NCBI RefSeq assembly: GCF_004565465.1
Contig: NZ_SRHY01000015.1
Coordinates: 1-62,080 of the forward strand
Reading direction: 5' to 3'
DNA from: Lentibacillus salicampi
GTDB taxonomy: Bacteria; Bacillota; Bacilli; Bacillales; Amphibacillaceae
DNA length: 62,080 nt
In this document: positions 54,711-62,080 of the stretch, piece after piece
Layout of the letters: the number at the start of each line of letters is the position of its first letter
Position numbering within the stretch: the stretch's first letter is position 1
Position numbers and translations under genes: made by a program
Notes under the pieces: model-generated
The model's input: the letters and a program-made list of their open reading frames with translations, nothing else
The model's database searches: none
What the model was told of the DNA's origin: nothing

Positions 54711-55207
54711 TTGTAGTACTTACCTTTTTCAATGTATGTGTTATAGACGCGTTCCATTTCCTGATAATCGGCTTTAGTCAAGTCCCGGACAACTTTCGCA
54801 GGTCTTCCGAGTGCAAGCGTGTGCGGCGGGATTTTTTTGCCGGGTGGTACAAGGCTTCCGGCGCCCACAAAAGCATACTCGCCGATTTCGGCCCCATCCA
54901 GAATGATTGAGCCCATACCGATCAGGGCGTGTTTGCGGATCATACAGGCATGCAGTGTTACCTGATGGCCGACAGTTACATAATCGTCTATTGTAACAGG
55001 CATATCCGGGCTCTGATGAACCAAAGACAAATCCTGAATATTGACGCCCTTTCCGATTCGTGTCGGCGCCACATCCCCGCGGATGACGGATTTGAACCAG
55101 ATGCTTGACTGTTCGTCGATGGTCACATCACCTATAACATCGGCATCATGTGCGATGAAAACCGATTGATGAATGTCGGGTTGTTTATGTTTGTATGGCT
55201 GAATCAT
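54698..55207 (-). CDS. ytoA: gamma-carbonic anhydrase-like hexapeptide-repeat protein
   Basis: 169 residues of left-handed beta-helix repeats. VFIAHDADVIGDVTIDEQSS near 16, SVIRGDVAPTRIGKGVNIQD near 40, the metal-ligand histidines in LSLVHQS, VTVGHQVTLHACMI near 81-90, then GMGSIILDGAEIGEYAFVGA. These match the YrdA/CaiE/gamma-carbonic anhydrase group, which binds a metal between subunits of a trimer; enzymatic activity in this subgroup is uncertain. RBS AGAGGGGG precedes the ATG. Divergent from ytpB. Confidence 0.9.
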   Translation of the reverse strand: MIQPYKHKQPDIHQSVFIAHDADVIGDVTIDEQSSIWFKSVIRGDVAPTRIGKGVNIQDLSLVHQSPDMPVTIDDYVTVGHQVTLHACMIRKHALIGMGSIILDGAEIGEYAFVGAGSLVPPGKKIPPHTLALGRPAKVVRDLTKADYQEMERVYNTYIEKGKYYKRNL

Positions 55208-55289
55208 TTGAATCCCCCTCTAAAATGTGGTGATATAAATAGTATAGCAAATGTTTCGGACTCGAATCGAATGATCGGAGGAATGGGTG

Positions 55290-56360
55290 TTGAGTTACAG
55301 CATACCAAAGACACCACTGACATTAATGGCGGCTGTTTACCGCAAAATTTTCCCGGCCGTCAATGCAGAATTGAAATTTTGGGAGACACGGGCTCGCGAA
55401 ATCCCTGATGAAGAACTGCGCAGACAGGCACTAGCAAGTATCGACTCAAAGCGATTCCATTGTCTGGGTGGGGCTGTTTATGCTTTACTTGCCGGTTACA
55501 GATGGCACGAGGCGATCCGTTTTATTGTGGCTTATCAGACCATCAGTGACTATTTGGATAACCTGTGCGATCGGAGCACATCAATGGATCCGGATGATTT
55601 TCGATTGCTGCATGAGGCGATGGCTGATGCTCTGACGGAGAAAAACCCGATTAAGCATTATTATGCATTACGTGCGGAACAGCGGGATGGTGAATATTTA
55701 GCCGATCTGGTGCGGACGTGTCAGAAAACAATGCGGCACTTGGACTCGTATCACGTGATCCACTGCCATTTGCTGGAACTGGAACAGCTTTATAGTGACT
55801 TGCAGGTGCATAAACATGTCAGGCTGGAAGAGCGGGTACCAAGGCTTGTGAACTGGTATCATGACCATACAGTTGATTCGCCGCTGTACTGGTATGAATT
55901 TTCGGCGGCTGCCGGATCGACGCTGGGGATTTTCTGCCTTGTCTCGTATGGACTGGGTAGAAAAATGACGGTAGGATTCGCGGAGACGATCACTGAAAGC
56001 TATTTTCCATTTATGCAGGGTTTACATATATTGTTGGATTATTATATTGATCAGGACGAAGACAGACGTGAGGGTGATTTGAACTTCTGTCATTATTACG
56101 ACAACCAGAATCGCATGAAAAAGCGGCTGATTTATTTTATCAGACAGGCCGACAGTCATGTGCAGCATCTGCCTGACCACACGTTTCATGAGATGGTTCA
56201 CCATGGACTGGTCGGGCTGTACTTAGGAGATCCAAAAGTGAAAAGTCTTGAAAACGGGTTGGACATAACCAGTGATTTACTGCGGGTAAGCGGGTATAAG
56301 GCACGGTTTTTTCACTGGAATACAAAACTGTATCACCGCATGACAAAAGCCCGGGCATGA
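55290..56360 (+). CDS. ytpB: tetraprenyl-beta-curcumene synthase (DUF2600)
   Basis: 356 residues from TTG 55290 (GGAGG 8 bases upstream; GTG 55287 is the alternative). All-helical DUF2600/YtpB family: VYRKIFPAVNAELKFWE near 17, FIVAYQTISDYLDNLCDRST near 78 (Asp-rich), and LHILLDYYIDQDEDRREGDL near 245, the aspartate-rich region proposed to bind diphosphate. In bacilli YtpB cyclises tetraprenyl diphosphate to a C35 terpene, the precursor of sesquarterpenes found in spores. A perfect hairpin overlaps its last codons and serves as terminator. Confidence 0.88.
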   Translation: MSYSIPKTPLTLMAAVYRKIFPAVNAELKFWETRAREIPDEELRRQALASIDSKRFHCLGGAVYALLAGYRWHEAIRFIVAYQTISDYLDNLCDRSTSMDPDDFRLLHEAMADALTEKNPIKHYYALRAEQRDGEYLADLVRTCQKTMRHLDSYHVIHCHLLELEQLYSDLQVHKHVRLEERVPRLVNWYHDHTVDSPLYWYEFSAAAGSTLGIFCLVSYGLGRKMTVGFAETITESYFPFMQGLHILLDYYIDQDEDRREGDLNFCHYYDNQNRMKKRLIYFIRQADSHVQHLPDHTFHEMVHHGLVGLYLGDPKVKSLENGLDITSDLLRVSGYKARFFHWNTKLYHRMTKARA

Positions 56361-56377
56361 ACTGTGCCCGGGCTTCC
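56347..56377. terminator. bidirectional terminator of ytpB and ytqB
   Basis: AAGCCCGGGCA (56348-56357) pairs with TGCCCGGGCTT (56365-56375); the first arm is within the final codons of ytpB and the stop lies in the loop. Confidence 0.8.
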
Positions 56378-56383
56378 CATGTT

Positions 56384-56953
56384 TTAATTTCTCTTTTGGA
56401 TAGCCAGTATGAACGGGGGATCATTTTTTTGATTGATAAAGCCATAGTAGAGGACGTGATATAGCTTTTGATCAAGCAGGTGGACATAGCGCATAAGCTG
56501 CTCACGTTCCAGATCTCCGCCTTCATGTCCATGATAGACGACGAGTACGATCATACCATTTTGCTTCATATGTGACAGGATGCCTTCAATTGCCAATATT
56601 GTTGTCTCACTTTGGGTAATGATCGACTTATCACTGCCAGGTAGAAAGCCAAGGTTGAAAATTGCACCACCCAGCCTGGTCAATTGATCAACTGGTATAT
56701 GATGGATGAAATTGCTGTGGCTGTCTTTTATAATCCTCGTATTCGTCAGGCCGTTTTGCCTCAGGCGTTCTTGGGTATTGGCAATCGCCTGATCCTGAAT
56801 ATCAAAGCCAAACACATGGCCTTCATCACCGACAAGCCGGCTGAGGAAAACAGTATCGTGACCGTTTCCGCATGTCGCGTCAATGACCGTGTCCCCCTGA
56901 ATGACGGCCTCTTCCATTAAATGATGTGAATAGTTAATGATTCCTTTTAACAT
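56384..56953 (-). CDS. ytqB: class I SAM-dependent methyltransferase YtqB
   Basis: 189 residues counted from ATG 56953 (MLKGIINYSH), with GCGAGG upstream; the frame is open for 38 more codons but without RBS. SAM-binding motif DTVIDATCGNGHDTVFLS near 21, VFGFDIQDQAIANTQ near 48, and ARLGGAIFNLGFLPGSDKSI-like segment (GGAIFNLGFLPGSDKSI) near 98. This matches the YtqB/rRNA-methylase-like family; the substrate is unknown. It lies between ytpB and the leuS T-box, as in B. subtilis. Confidence 0.85.
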   Translation of the reverse strand: MLKGIINYSHHLMEEAVIQGDTVIDATCGNGHDTVFLSRLVGDEGHVFGFDIQDQAIANTQERLRQNGLTNTRIIKDSHSNFIHHIPVDQLTRLGGAIFNLGFLPGSDKSIITQSETTILAIEGILSHMKQNGMIVLVVYHGHEGGDLEREQLMRYVHLLDQKLYHVLYYGFINQKNDPPFILAIQKRN

Positions 56954-57074
56954 ATTTGTGCGAACCTCGCTTTCCCATTGTTCATATTTTAGCATGAAAG
57001 GCAAACGATTGGGAAGAACTGGCTTTGTCATATCTTGACAAAATCCAACGTCTTGGTTAAACTTCAAACTATAC

Positions 57075-57318
57075 AGGAATGAACGACGATGAAAAGGATC
57101 AGTAAGAAACTCCCACAGGTCAAGCGAGACAGTGGCTGGTGAAAACTGTCCCTGAGAGTTTGTGAACTCACCTTTAAGTTGCGAAGATGAATAGCAGTAA
57201 TCTTTGCCGTCAACTCCGCGTTAAGGAAACAAGTGAGCGCGAGTAATGCGTTAATTTGGGTGGTACCGCGGGAGATAAACTTCTCGTCCCTTCGTTTGGG
57301 ATGGGAAGTTTTTTCTAT
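57075..57318 (+). ncRNA. T-box leader of leuS (leucine specifier)
   Basis: The T-box sequence TGGGTGGTACCGCGG is at about 57258-57272. Stem I features precede it: AGACAGTGGCTGGTGAAAAC and the specifier region GTGAACTCACC, in which CTC is the leucine codon. The terminator arms are AACTTCTCGTCCC and GGGATGGGAAGTT followed by TTTTTTC near 57310. Uncharged tRNA-Leu would stabilise the antiterminator and turn on leuS. Confidence 0.95.
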
Positions 57319-57364
57319 AGAACGATGCACGAGTTGTTAAAAATGAATAACAGGAGGAAGGCAC

Positions 57365-59779
57365 ATGAGTTTTAACCATCAGGAAATCGAAAAAAAATGG
57401 CAGGATTATTGGGCTGAACATCAAACATTTAAAACCAATACCTTTTCAGATAAGGAAAAAGTGTACGCACTGGATATGTTCCCGTATCCATCAGGAGCCG
57501 GCTTGCATGTCGGGCATCCTGAAGGCTACACAGCGACAGATATTTTTTCCCGTATGAAACGCATGCAAGGCTATGAGGTGCTTCATCCGATGGGCTGGGA
57601 TGCTTTTGGTCTGCCAGCGGAACAATATGCGATTGATACCGGCAACAGCCCGGCTGAATTTACCGAACACAATATTGCAACTTTTAAACGGCAAATTAAA
57701 GAGCTTGGTTTTTCATATGACTGGAATCGTGAAATCAATACGACTGATCCCAACTATTATAAATGGACACAGTGGATTTTTACGAAACTTTACGAAAAAG
57801 GCCTTGCTTATATGGATGAAGTCCCGGTTAACTGGTGCCCGGCGCTTGGTACCGTACTTGCCAACGAAGAAGTAATTGACGGCAAAAGTGAGCGGGGTGG
57901 TCATCCGGTTGTCCGGAAACCGATGAAACAATGGATGCTGAAAATCACGGACTATGCAGATCGTCTTTTGGATGATTTGGAGGAACTGGACTGGCCGGAA
58001 AGCATTAAGGACATGCAGCGCAATTGGATCGGACGTTCTGAAGGCGCTGAAATTACATTTAACATTGATGGATATGATGAACAATTCACGGCCTTCACAA
58101 CTCGTCCTGATACATTGTTTGGTGCTACGTATGCAGTGTTTGCGCCAGAACACCCATTAGTTGAGAAAATCGTAACATCGGAACAGCGGGATGCAGTTAA
58201 CGCATATAGGAAAAAAATTGAAACAAAATCAGATCTTGAACGCACAGATTTGGCTAAAGAAAAAACCGGAGCATTTACAGGAGCTTATGCCATTAATCCG
58301 GCTAATCAAGAAAAAATGCCGATCTGGATTGCCGATTACGTCCTGATGGGCTATGGCAGCGGCGCGATCATGGCCGTCCCAGCCCATGATGAACGTGACT
58401 ATGCATTCGCACAAACATTTGACCTGCCTATTAAAGAAGTCGTAGCTGGTGGGAATGTTGACAGGGAAGCCTTTACTGAGGATGGTGCGCATGTCAATTC
58501 CGATTTTTTGAATGGCCTGATGAAAGATGAAGCAATCGGCCAAATGATCGAATGGCTTGAGGATACAGGGAAAGGAACCGGAAAAGTGACTTATCGTCTC
58601 CGTGACTGGCTTTTCTCCAGACAGCGTTATTGGGGCGAACCCATCCCGATTATCCATTGGGAAGATGGTTCAATGACTGCTGTACCGGAAGAAAACCTGC
58701 CGCTTGAATTACCTGAACTGGATGAAGTCAAACCATCCGGTACAGGTGAATCTCCGCTTGCCAACAGTGACTGGGTTCATGTAACTGATCCGAAAACGGG
58801 CATGAAGGGGCGCCGGGAAACGAATACGATGCCGCAATGGGCCGGCAGCTGCTGGTATTTTTTACGGTTTATTGATCCAAACAACCCGGACCAGCTGGCA
58901 GACCCAAAAGCGCTTAAAGAATGGTTGCCGATTGACATTTATATCGGTGGTGCCGAGCATGCCGTCCTTCATTTGTTATACGCACGGTTCTGGCATAAAT
59001 TCTTATATGACGTCGGTGTCGTGCCAACAAAAGAACCATTTATGAAGCTGTTTAACCAAGGTATGATTCTTGGGGAAGGCAATGAAAAAATGAGTAAATC
59101 CAAAGGGAATGTAGTCAACCCAGACGATATTGTATCATCACACGGGGCAGATACACTGCGTCTTTACGAAATGTTCATGGGGCCGCTTGATGCCGCTGTT
59201 GCTTGGTCCACTAAAGGGCTGGATGGCTCCCGTCGCTTTCTGGACCGGGTATGGCGCTTGGTGGTCAACGAACAGGGAGTTGTCTCTGAAAAGATTGTCG
59301 ACACAAGTGAGGCGACGCCGCTTGAAAAAGTTTATCATGAAACTGTGAAAAAGGTGACCGGGGATTTCGAACACCTGCACTTCAACACAGGCATTTCGCA
59401 GTTAATGGTGTTCATTAATGAAAGTTATAAGGCAGATAAAATCCCCAAGGCGTATATTGATGGCTTTGTCAAAATGCTTTCACCTGTTGCACCGCACTTA
59501 TCGGAAGAAATGTGGGAACTATTGGGGCATGAAGATACGATCACTTATGAGAAGTGGCCGGAATATGACGAATCCAAACTGGTGGAAGATGAGGTTGAAA
59601 TTGTTATCCAAATCATGGGTAAGGTCCGTACGAAAATCCATGTGGCTAAAGACATTTCAAAAGAGGAACTTGAACAGAAGGCAATGGAAAATGAACGCAT
59701 TCAGGAGCTGATAAAAGGGAAAACGGTTCGCAAAGTGATCGTGGTTCCCGGAAAGTTGGTGAATATCGTAGCAAATTGA
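57365..59779 (+). CDS. leuS: leucyl-tRNA synthetase
   Basis: 804 residues. Class I motifs: HIGH-type [18 protein letters not shown] near 47, [14 protein letters not shown] near 77, the CP1 editing domain (about 220-400, with [20 protein letters not shown]), and KMSKS in [15 protein letters not shown] near 575. The C-terminal anticodon-binding domain ends in [15 protein letters not shown]. It charges tRNA-Leu. Expression is set by the T-box leader upstream. RBS AGGAGG lies before the ATG. Confidence 0.98.
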   Translation: MSFNHQEIEKKWQDYWAEHQTFKTNTFSDKEKVYALDMFPYPSGAGLHVGHPEGYTATDIFSRMKRMQGYEVLHPMGWDAFGLPAEQYAIDTGNSPAEFTEHNIATFKRQIKELGFSYDWNREINTTDPNYYKWTQWIFTKLYEKGLAYMDEVPVNWCPALGTVLANEEVIDGKSERGGHPVVRKPMKQWMLKITDYADRLLDDLEELDWPESIKDMQRNWIGRSEGAEITFNIDGYDEQFTAFTTRPDTLFGATYAVFAPEHPLVEKIVTSEQRDAVNAYRKKIETKSDLERTDLAKEKTGAFTGAYAINPANQEKMPIWIADYVLMGYGSGAIMAVPAHDERDYAFAQTFDLPIKEVVAGGNVDREAFTEDGAHVNSDFLNGLMKDEAIGQMIEWLEDTGKGTGKVTYRLRDWLFSRQRYWGEPIPIIHWEDGSMTAVPEENLPLELPELDEVKPSGTGESPLANSDWVHVTDPKTGMKGRRETNTMPQWAGSCWYFLRFIDPNNPDQLADPKALKEWLPIDIYIGGAEHAVLHLLYARFWHKFLYDVGVVPTKEPFMKLFNQGMILGEGNEKMSKSKGNVVNPDDIVSSHGADTLRLYEMFMGPLDAAVAWSTKGLDGSRRFLDRVWRLVVNEQGVVSEKIVDTSEATPLEKVYHETVKKVTGDFEHLHFNTGISQLMVFINESYKADKIPKAYIDGFVKMLSPVAPHLSEEMWELLGHEDTITYEKWPEYDESKLVEDEVEIVIQIMGKVRTKIHVAKDISKEELEQKAMENERIQELIKGKTVRKVIVVPGKLVNIVAN

Positions 59780-59787
59780 ATGTAAAG

Positions 59788-59826
59788 AAGGGATCTCAGC
59801 CTTAAATATGCCGGGATCCCTTTGTT
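59788..59826 (+). terminator. terminator after leuS
   Basis: AAGGGATC (59788-59795) pairs with GATCCCTT (59815-59822), T-rich end. A second hairpin, AAGCGTGGT (59942-59950) with ACCGCGCTT (59969-59977), lies before the convergent exported-protein gene. Confidence 0.75.
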
Positions 59827-60032
59827 TATACTGCCTGTAACTGGTAGTTGAACCAGGCAATACGGGCGAGCTGCCACTCAATGACTGATTCTGTTTCGGG
59901 CCTGCATGCATGATACAGGTCACATAGGCGTTGGTTCAGGGAAGCGTGGTTTTAACCTTTGTACAAAGACCGCGCTTTTCTTACGTAACATGAGTGAAAA
60001 AGAGGATACGTACTGAATGAAGGCTTCCTTTA

Positions 60033-60776
60033 TTATGACGGGACCCATTCTGTTTTTAGGATAATCCATTGACCCTTTTCGTAATACCATAATGTTTCCA
60101 CAGTTCCTAATTTGTCTGCTTGGTACGCACCACTGATTTGCTGATGGCTCTTCAGCCCGTATCCTTTACCTTCACTGATTTCAACAGGTTGGAAAAAAGC
60201 AATTGGTGCAATCATTGGTGACGTGTTATCAAGTAATTGTCCATTTTCATCATAGATGCCTAATTGTACGTATTCCGAAGACCGATCCTTAACATCGACG
60301 ATAGTTGGTTCCTGTTCGTGATCAATTTGTATCGCCACTTTAAAATCATTTTTGAAGTCAGTTTTTATGAATTCCTGTTTTGGAAGTGGAATTTCTTCCA
60401 ACTGGTTATTTTTCAACGTATGTAAATGATAATGGTGTGAATTACCGCTTCCACCGGCTGCACTTTGGAAAAATAGATCATTTACACCATCATGATTCAG
60501 GTCAAAGAATTGCATCTTAGGGTCGTAACCCCCCTCGTATGGAATTTTCCATTTCTTCTCCTCGTGATTTGAGACAGATGCCCATAGTTCAGCATAATAA
60601 TCTGAGTCAGGTGCAAGGAATTTCCCTTTCATTTTTATCGTTTCTTCTGTGGAGTCGTCTGTCACATCTTTATTATACGTTGAAAGATGCTGTGGCGATG
60701 GCACGTTGTTTTCCTCCGCAGCAGTGTTTAAAGGTAAAGAAAATGTAAACAGGCTAATCAAGAGTAAATAGCGCAT
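60033..60776 (-). CDS. hypothetical exported protein with a calcium-loop-like motif
   Basis: 247 residues with a signal peptide MRYLLLISLFTFSLPLNTAA and cleavage probably around residue 20. The mature part is beta-rich and contains FDLNHDGVNDLFFQSAAGGS near 100, an EF-hand/VCBS-type DxNxDGxxD loop likely to bind calcium. The C-terminus WYYEKGQWIILKTEWVP is common in bacillus wall-associated proteins. No sortase or lipobox anchor. Function unknown. RBS GAGGTGA precedes the ATG. Confidence 0.65.
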   Translation of the reverse strand: MRYLLLISLFTFSLPLNTAAEENNVPSPQHLSTYNKDVTDDSTEETIKMKGKFLAPDSDYYAELWASVSNHEEKKWKIPYEGGYDPKMQFFDLNHDGVNDLFFQSAAGGSGNSHHYHLHTLKNNQLEEIPLPKQEFIKTDFKNDFKVAIQIDHEQEPTIVDVKDRSSEYVQLGIYDENGQLLDNTSPMIAPIAFFQPVEISEGKGYGLKSHQQISGAYQADKLGTVETLWYYEKGQWIILKTEWVPS

Positions 60777-60869
60777 ATAACAGTCACCTCAAGTGTTGGT
60801 TGTTCTATTTTGTGTCAGGCAGTTGCATACTATGCATTTCAAGCGTTATGATGAAGAGGTAAAATACTG

Positions 60870-61193
60870 ATGAAGGGAGCAAGGCATGTGGATCCTATTC
60901 ATAAAGTAACACCTGACGAAGTGAAAGAGATAAAGGAAGACAATGATACGATTATCGTGGATGTTCGCGAAAATGAAGAAGTAGCGCAAGGAATGATTGA
61001 AGGTGCCAGGCATATTCCACTTGATAAACTTCCGCATTCTGTAAACGAATTGGAGAAAGATAAGCATTACGTTTTTGTCTGCCGGTCCGGCAACCGAAGT
61101 ATGATGGCAGCTTCTTTTATGGATGAACATGGATTTAAAGTTTCCAATATGGAAGGCGGCATGAAGGACTGGGATGGGGAAGTGATGGCCTAG
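60870..61193 (+). CDS. ytwF: rhodanese-like domain protein
   Basis: 107 residues: a single rhodanese domain with TIIVDVRENEEVAQGMIEGA near 26 and the active-site loop FVCRSGNRSMMAA with Cys near 70. Such proteins carry sulfane sulfur as a persulfide on the Cys. GAGGTAAAA precedes ATG 60870; GTG 60888 after AAGG is a less likely start, since the conserved fold begins at HKVTPDEV. It corresponds to B. subtilis YtwF. Confidence 0.85.
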   Translation: MKGARHVDPIHKVTPDEVKEIKEDNDTIIVDVRENEEVAQGMIEGARHIPLDKLPHSVNELEKDKHYVFVCRSGNRSMMAASFMDEHGFKVSNMEGGMKDWDGEVMA

Positions 61194-61250
61194 CATTCCG
61201 ATTCGAGTAATGATTTACCATCGTTAATATAATTTTATTCGGATTTACCG

Positions 61251-61365
61251 TTGACTTTTTTAATCTGCGGTAGTATTATAGATCTTGCTGTTGAAAACAG
61301 CCGCAAACAACTGACTTTTGAGGATAAAAAAAGTTGTTGACTTTGCTGTTGGAAGATGGTATATT
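61251..61365 (+). promoter_or_regulatory. tandem rrn promoters P1 and P2
   Basis: P1: TTGACT (61251-61256), 17 bases, TATTAT (61274-61279). P2: TTGACT (61337-61342), 17 bases, TATATT (61360-61365). Tandem strong sigma-A promoters are typical of Bacillus rRNA operons. Confidence 0.9.
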
Positions 61366-61393
61366 AATTAAGTCTCTTTCGAGAGGCGACATT

Positions 61394-61710
61394 GAAATTG
61401 CTCCTTGAAAACTGAACAAAACAACCAGTATGACAAACAGATGTCAGAGGTAAGAGGTCGGAAGTCAAAATTTGATTTTGATGGAAGACCAATGAAACCC
61501 TGAATCAATTTTTAGCTAAGCCATGAAAGAGATTGATCGGTGTCAATCTCCTGAATCACAAGTCAAAAAGGAGAGTAAAAAGGACCGAGCAGTTCGAGGC
61601 GGCGCAGCTTGGAGTATCGGAGTGTATATCTTTAATACACGAGAAACGGAAAAGCAAGCCAACGATGAAATGCGATGTGTCATTTTTACCGGACTTTTTG
61701 ACCTCCATAC
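61394..61710 (+). promoter_or_regulatory. rRNA leader with boxA-like antitermination sequence
   Basis: TTGCTCCTTGAAAACTGAAC at about 61398-61417 resembles the boxA-containing leader of Bacillus rrn operons. The remaining leader is about 290 nt, unusually long, and contains no supported ORF; its last part (61679-61703) repeats the menA-menF hairpin sequence. Confidence 0.7.

Positions 61711-62080
<370 letters not shown>

Noticed and set aside
59130..59923. Antisense and alternative-frame ORFs inside and after leuS
   Set aside because: They are shadows of the leuS frame without RBS or domains.

Overview
The window reads as chromosomal DNA of a spore-forming Bacillaceae, most likely from the moderately halophilic Virgibacillus/Lentibacillus/Oceanobacillus neighbourhood. 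Evidence: almost every gene has a recognisable Bacillus subtilis counterpart and the blocks keep B. subtilis-like order; spore-related genes are present (yutH coat protein, kapB); ribosome binding sites are of the strong AGGAGG type with frequent TTG/GTG starts; exported proteins are very acidic, as in salt-adapted bacilli; and the window ends in a Firmicutes-type 16S rRNA gene. The assignment is inference from content, not from a database search.

Layout. 1-5.5 kb: a decayed gene, an STM3941-like membrane protein, an intact von Willebrand A (VWA) lipoprotein and a second VWA lipoprotein broken by two in-frame stop codons. 5.5-17.1 kb: the yut/yum/yui block (DUF3055, yutE, yutF, yutG, yutH, a D-2-hydroxyacid dehydrogenase, yutI, yuzD, yutM, ferredoxin-NADP reductase yumC, NADH dehydrogenase, yuiB, yuiC, yuiD, bioY with a BirA operator). 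17.5-28 kb: deoD, an HPr gene, kapB, a Cu/Zn superoxide dismutase lipoprotein, patB, pgi, yugI, the potassium channel yugO, a thioredoxin-like protein and an M42 peptidase. 28.5-33 kb: a 1470-residue bacillopeptidase F-like secreted protease. 33.2-34.2 kb: FMN riboswitch and ribU. 34.5-42.8 kb: a DksA/YteA-like protein and the menaquinone genes (thioesterase, menA, and divergently menF-D-H-B, then menE). 42.9-48.6 kb: siderophore-type ABC ATPase, small proteins, ytkD and the ytlA-ytlC-ytlD ABC transporter. 48.9-61.2 kb: pckA, SAM-riboswitch-metK, asnB, a gamma-carbonic anhydrase-like protein, ytpB, ytqB, T-box-leuS, an exported protein and a rhodanese. 61.25 kb to the end: tandem rrn promoters, boxA-like leader and the first 370 bases of 16S rRNA.

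Functionally this is core genome: Fe-S assembly and redox (yutI, yutM, yumC, ndh), menaquinone synthesis feeding the respiratory chain served by ndh, glycolysis/gluconeogenesis (pgi, pckA, HPr), amino-acid and SAM supply, and cell-envelope proteins. The regulatory RNAs are textbook examples (S-box, RFN, Leu T-box).

The non-textbook content lies between genes. Five minisatellite arrays of three unrelated families (20, 21 and 52 bp units) occupy intergenic spaces. In addition there are dispersed hairpin elements with constant flanks and variable stems (around 18.9-19.06 kb; a pair flanking metK), a roughly 120-nt nested-helix element at 22.2 kb, a pair of related long hairpin repeats at 24.2 and 54.6 kb, and an unexplained hairpin at 45.8 kb. 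No CRISPR array, phage, transposase, restriction system or secondary-metabolite cluster was found, and no tRNA gene was recognised.
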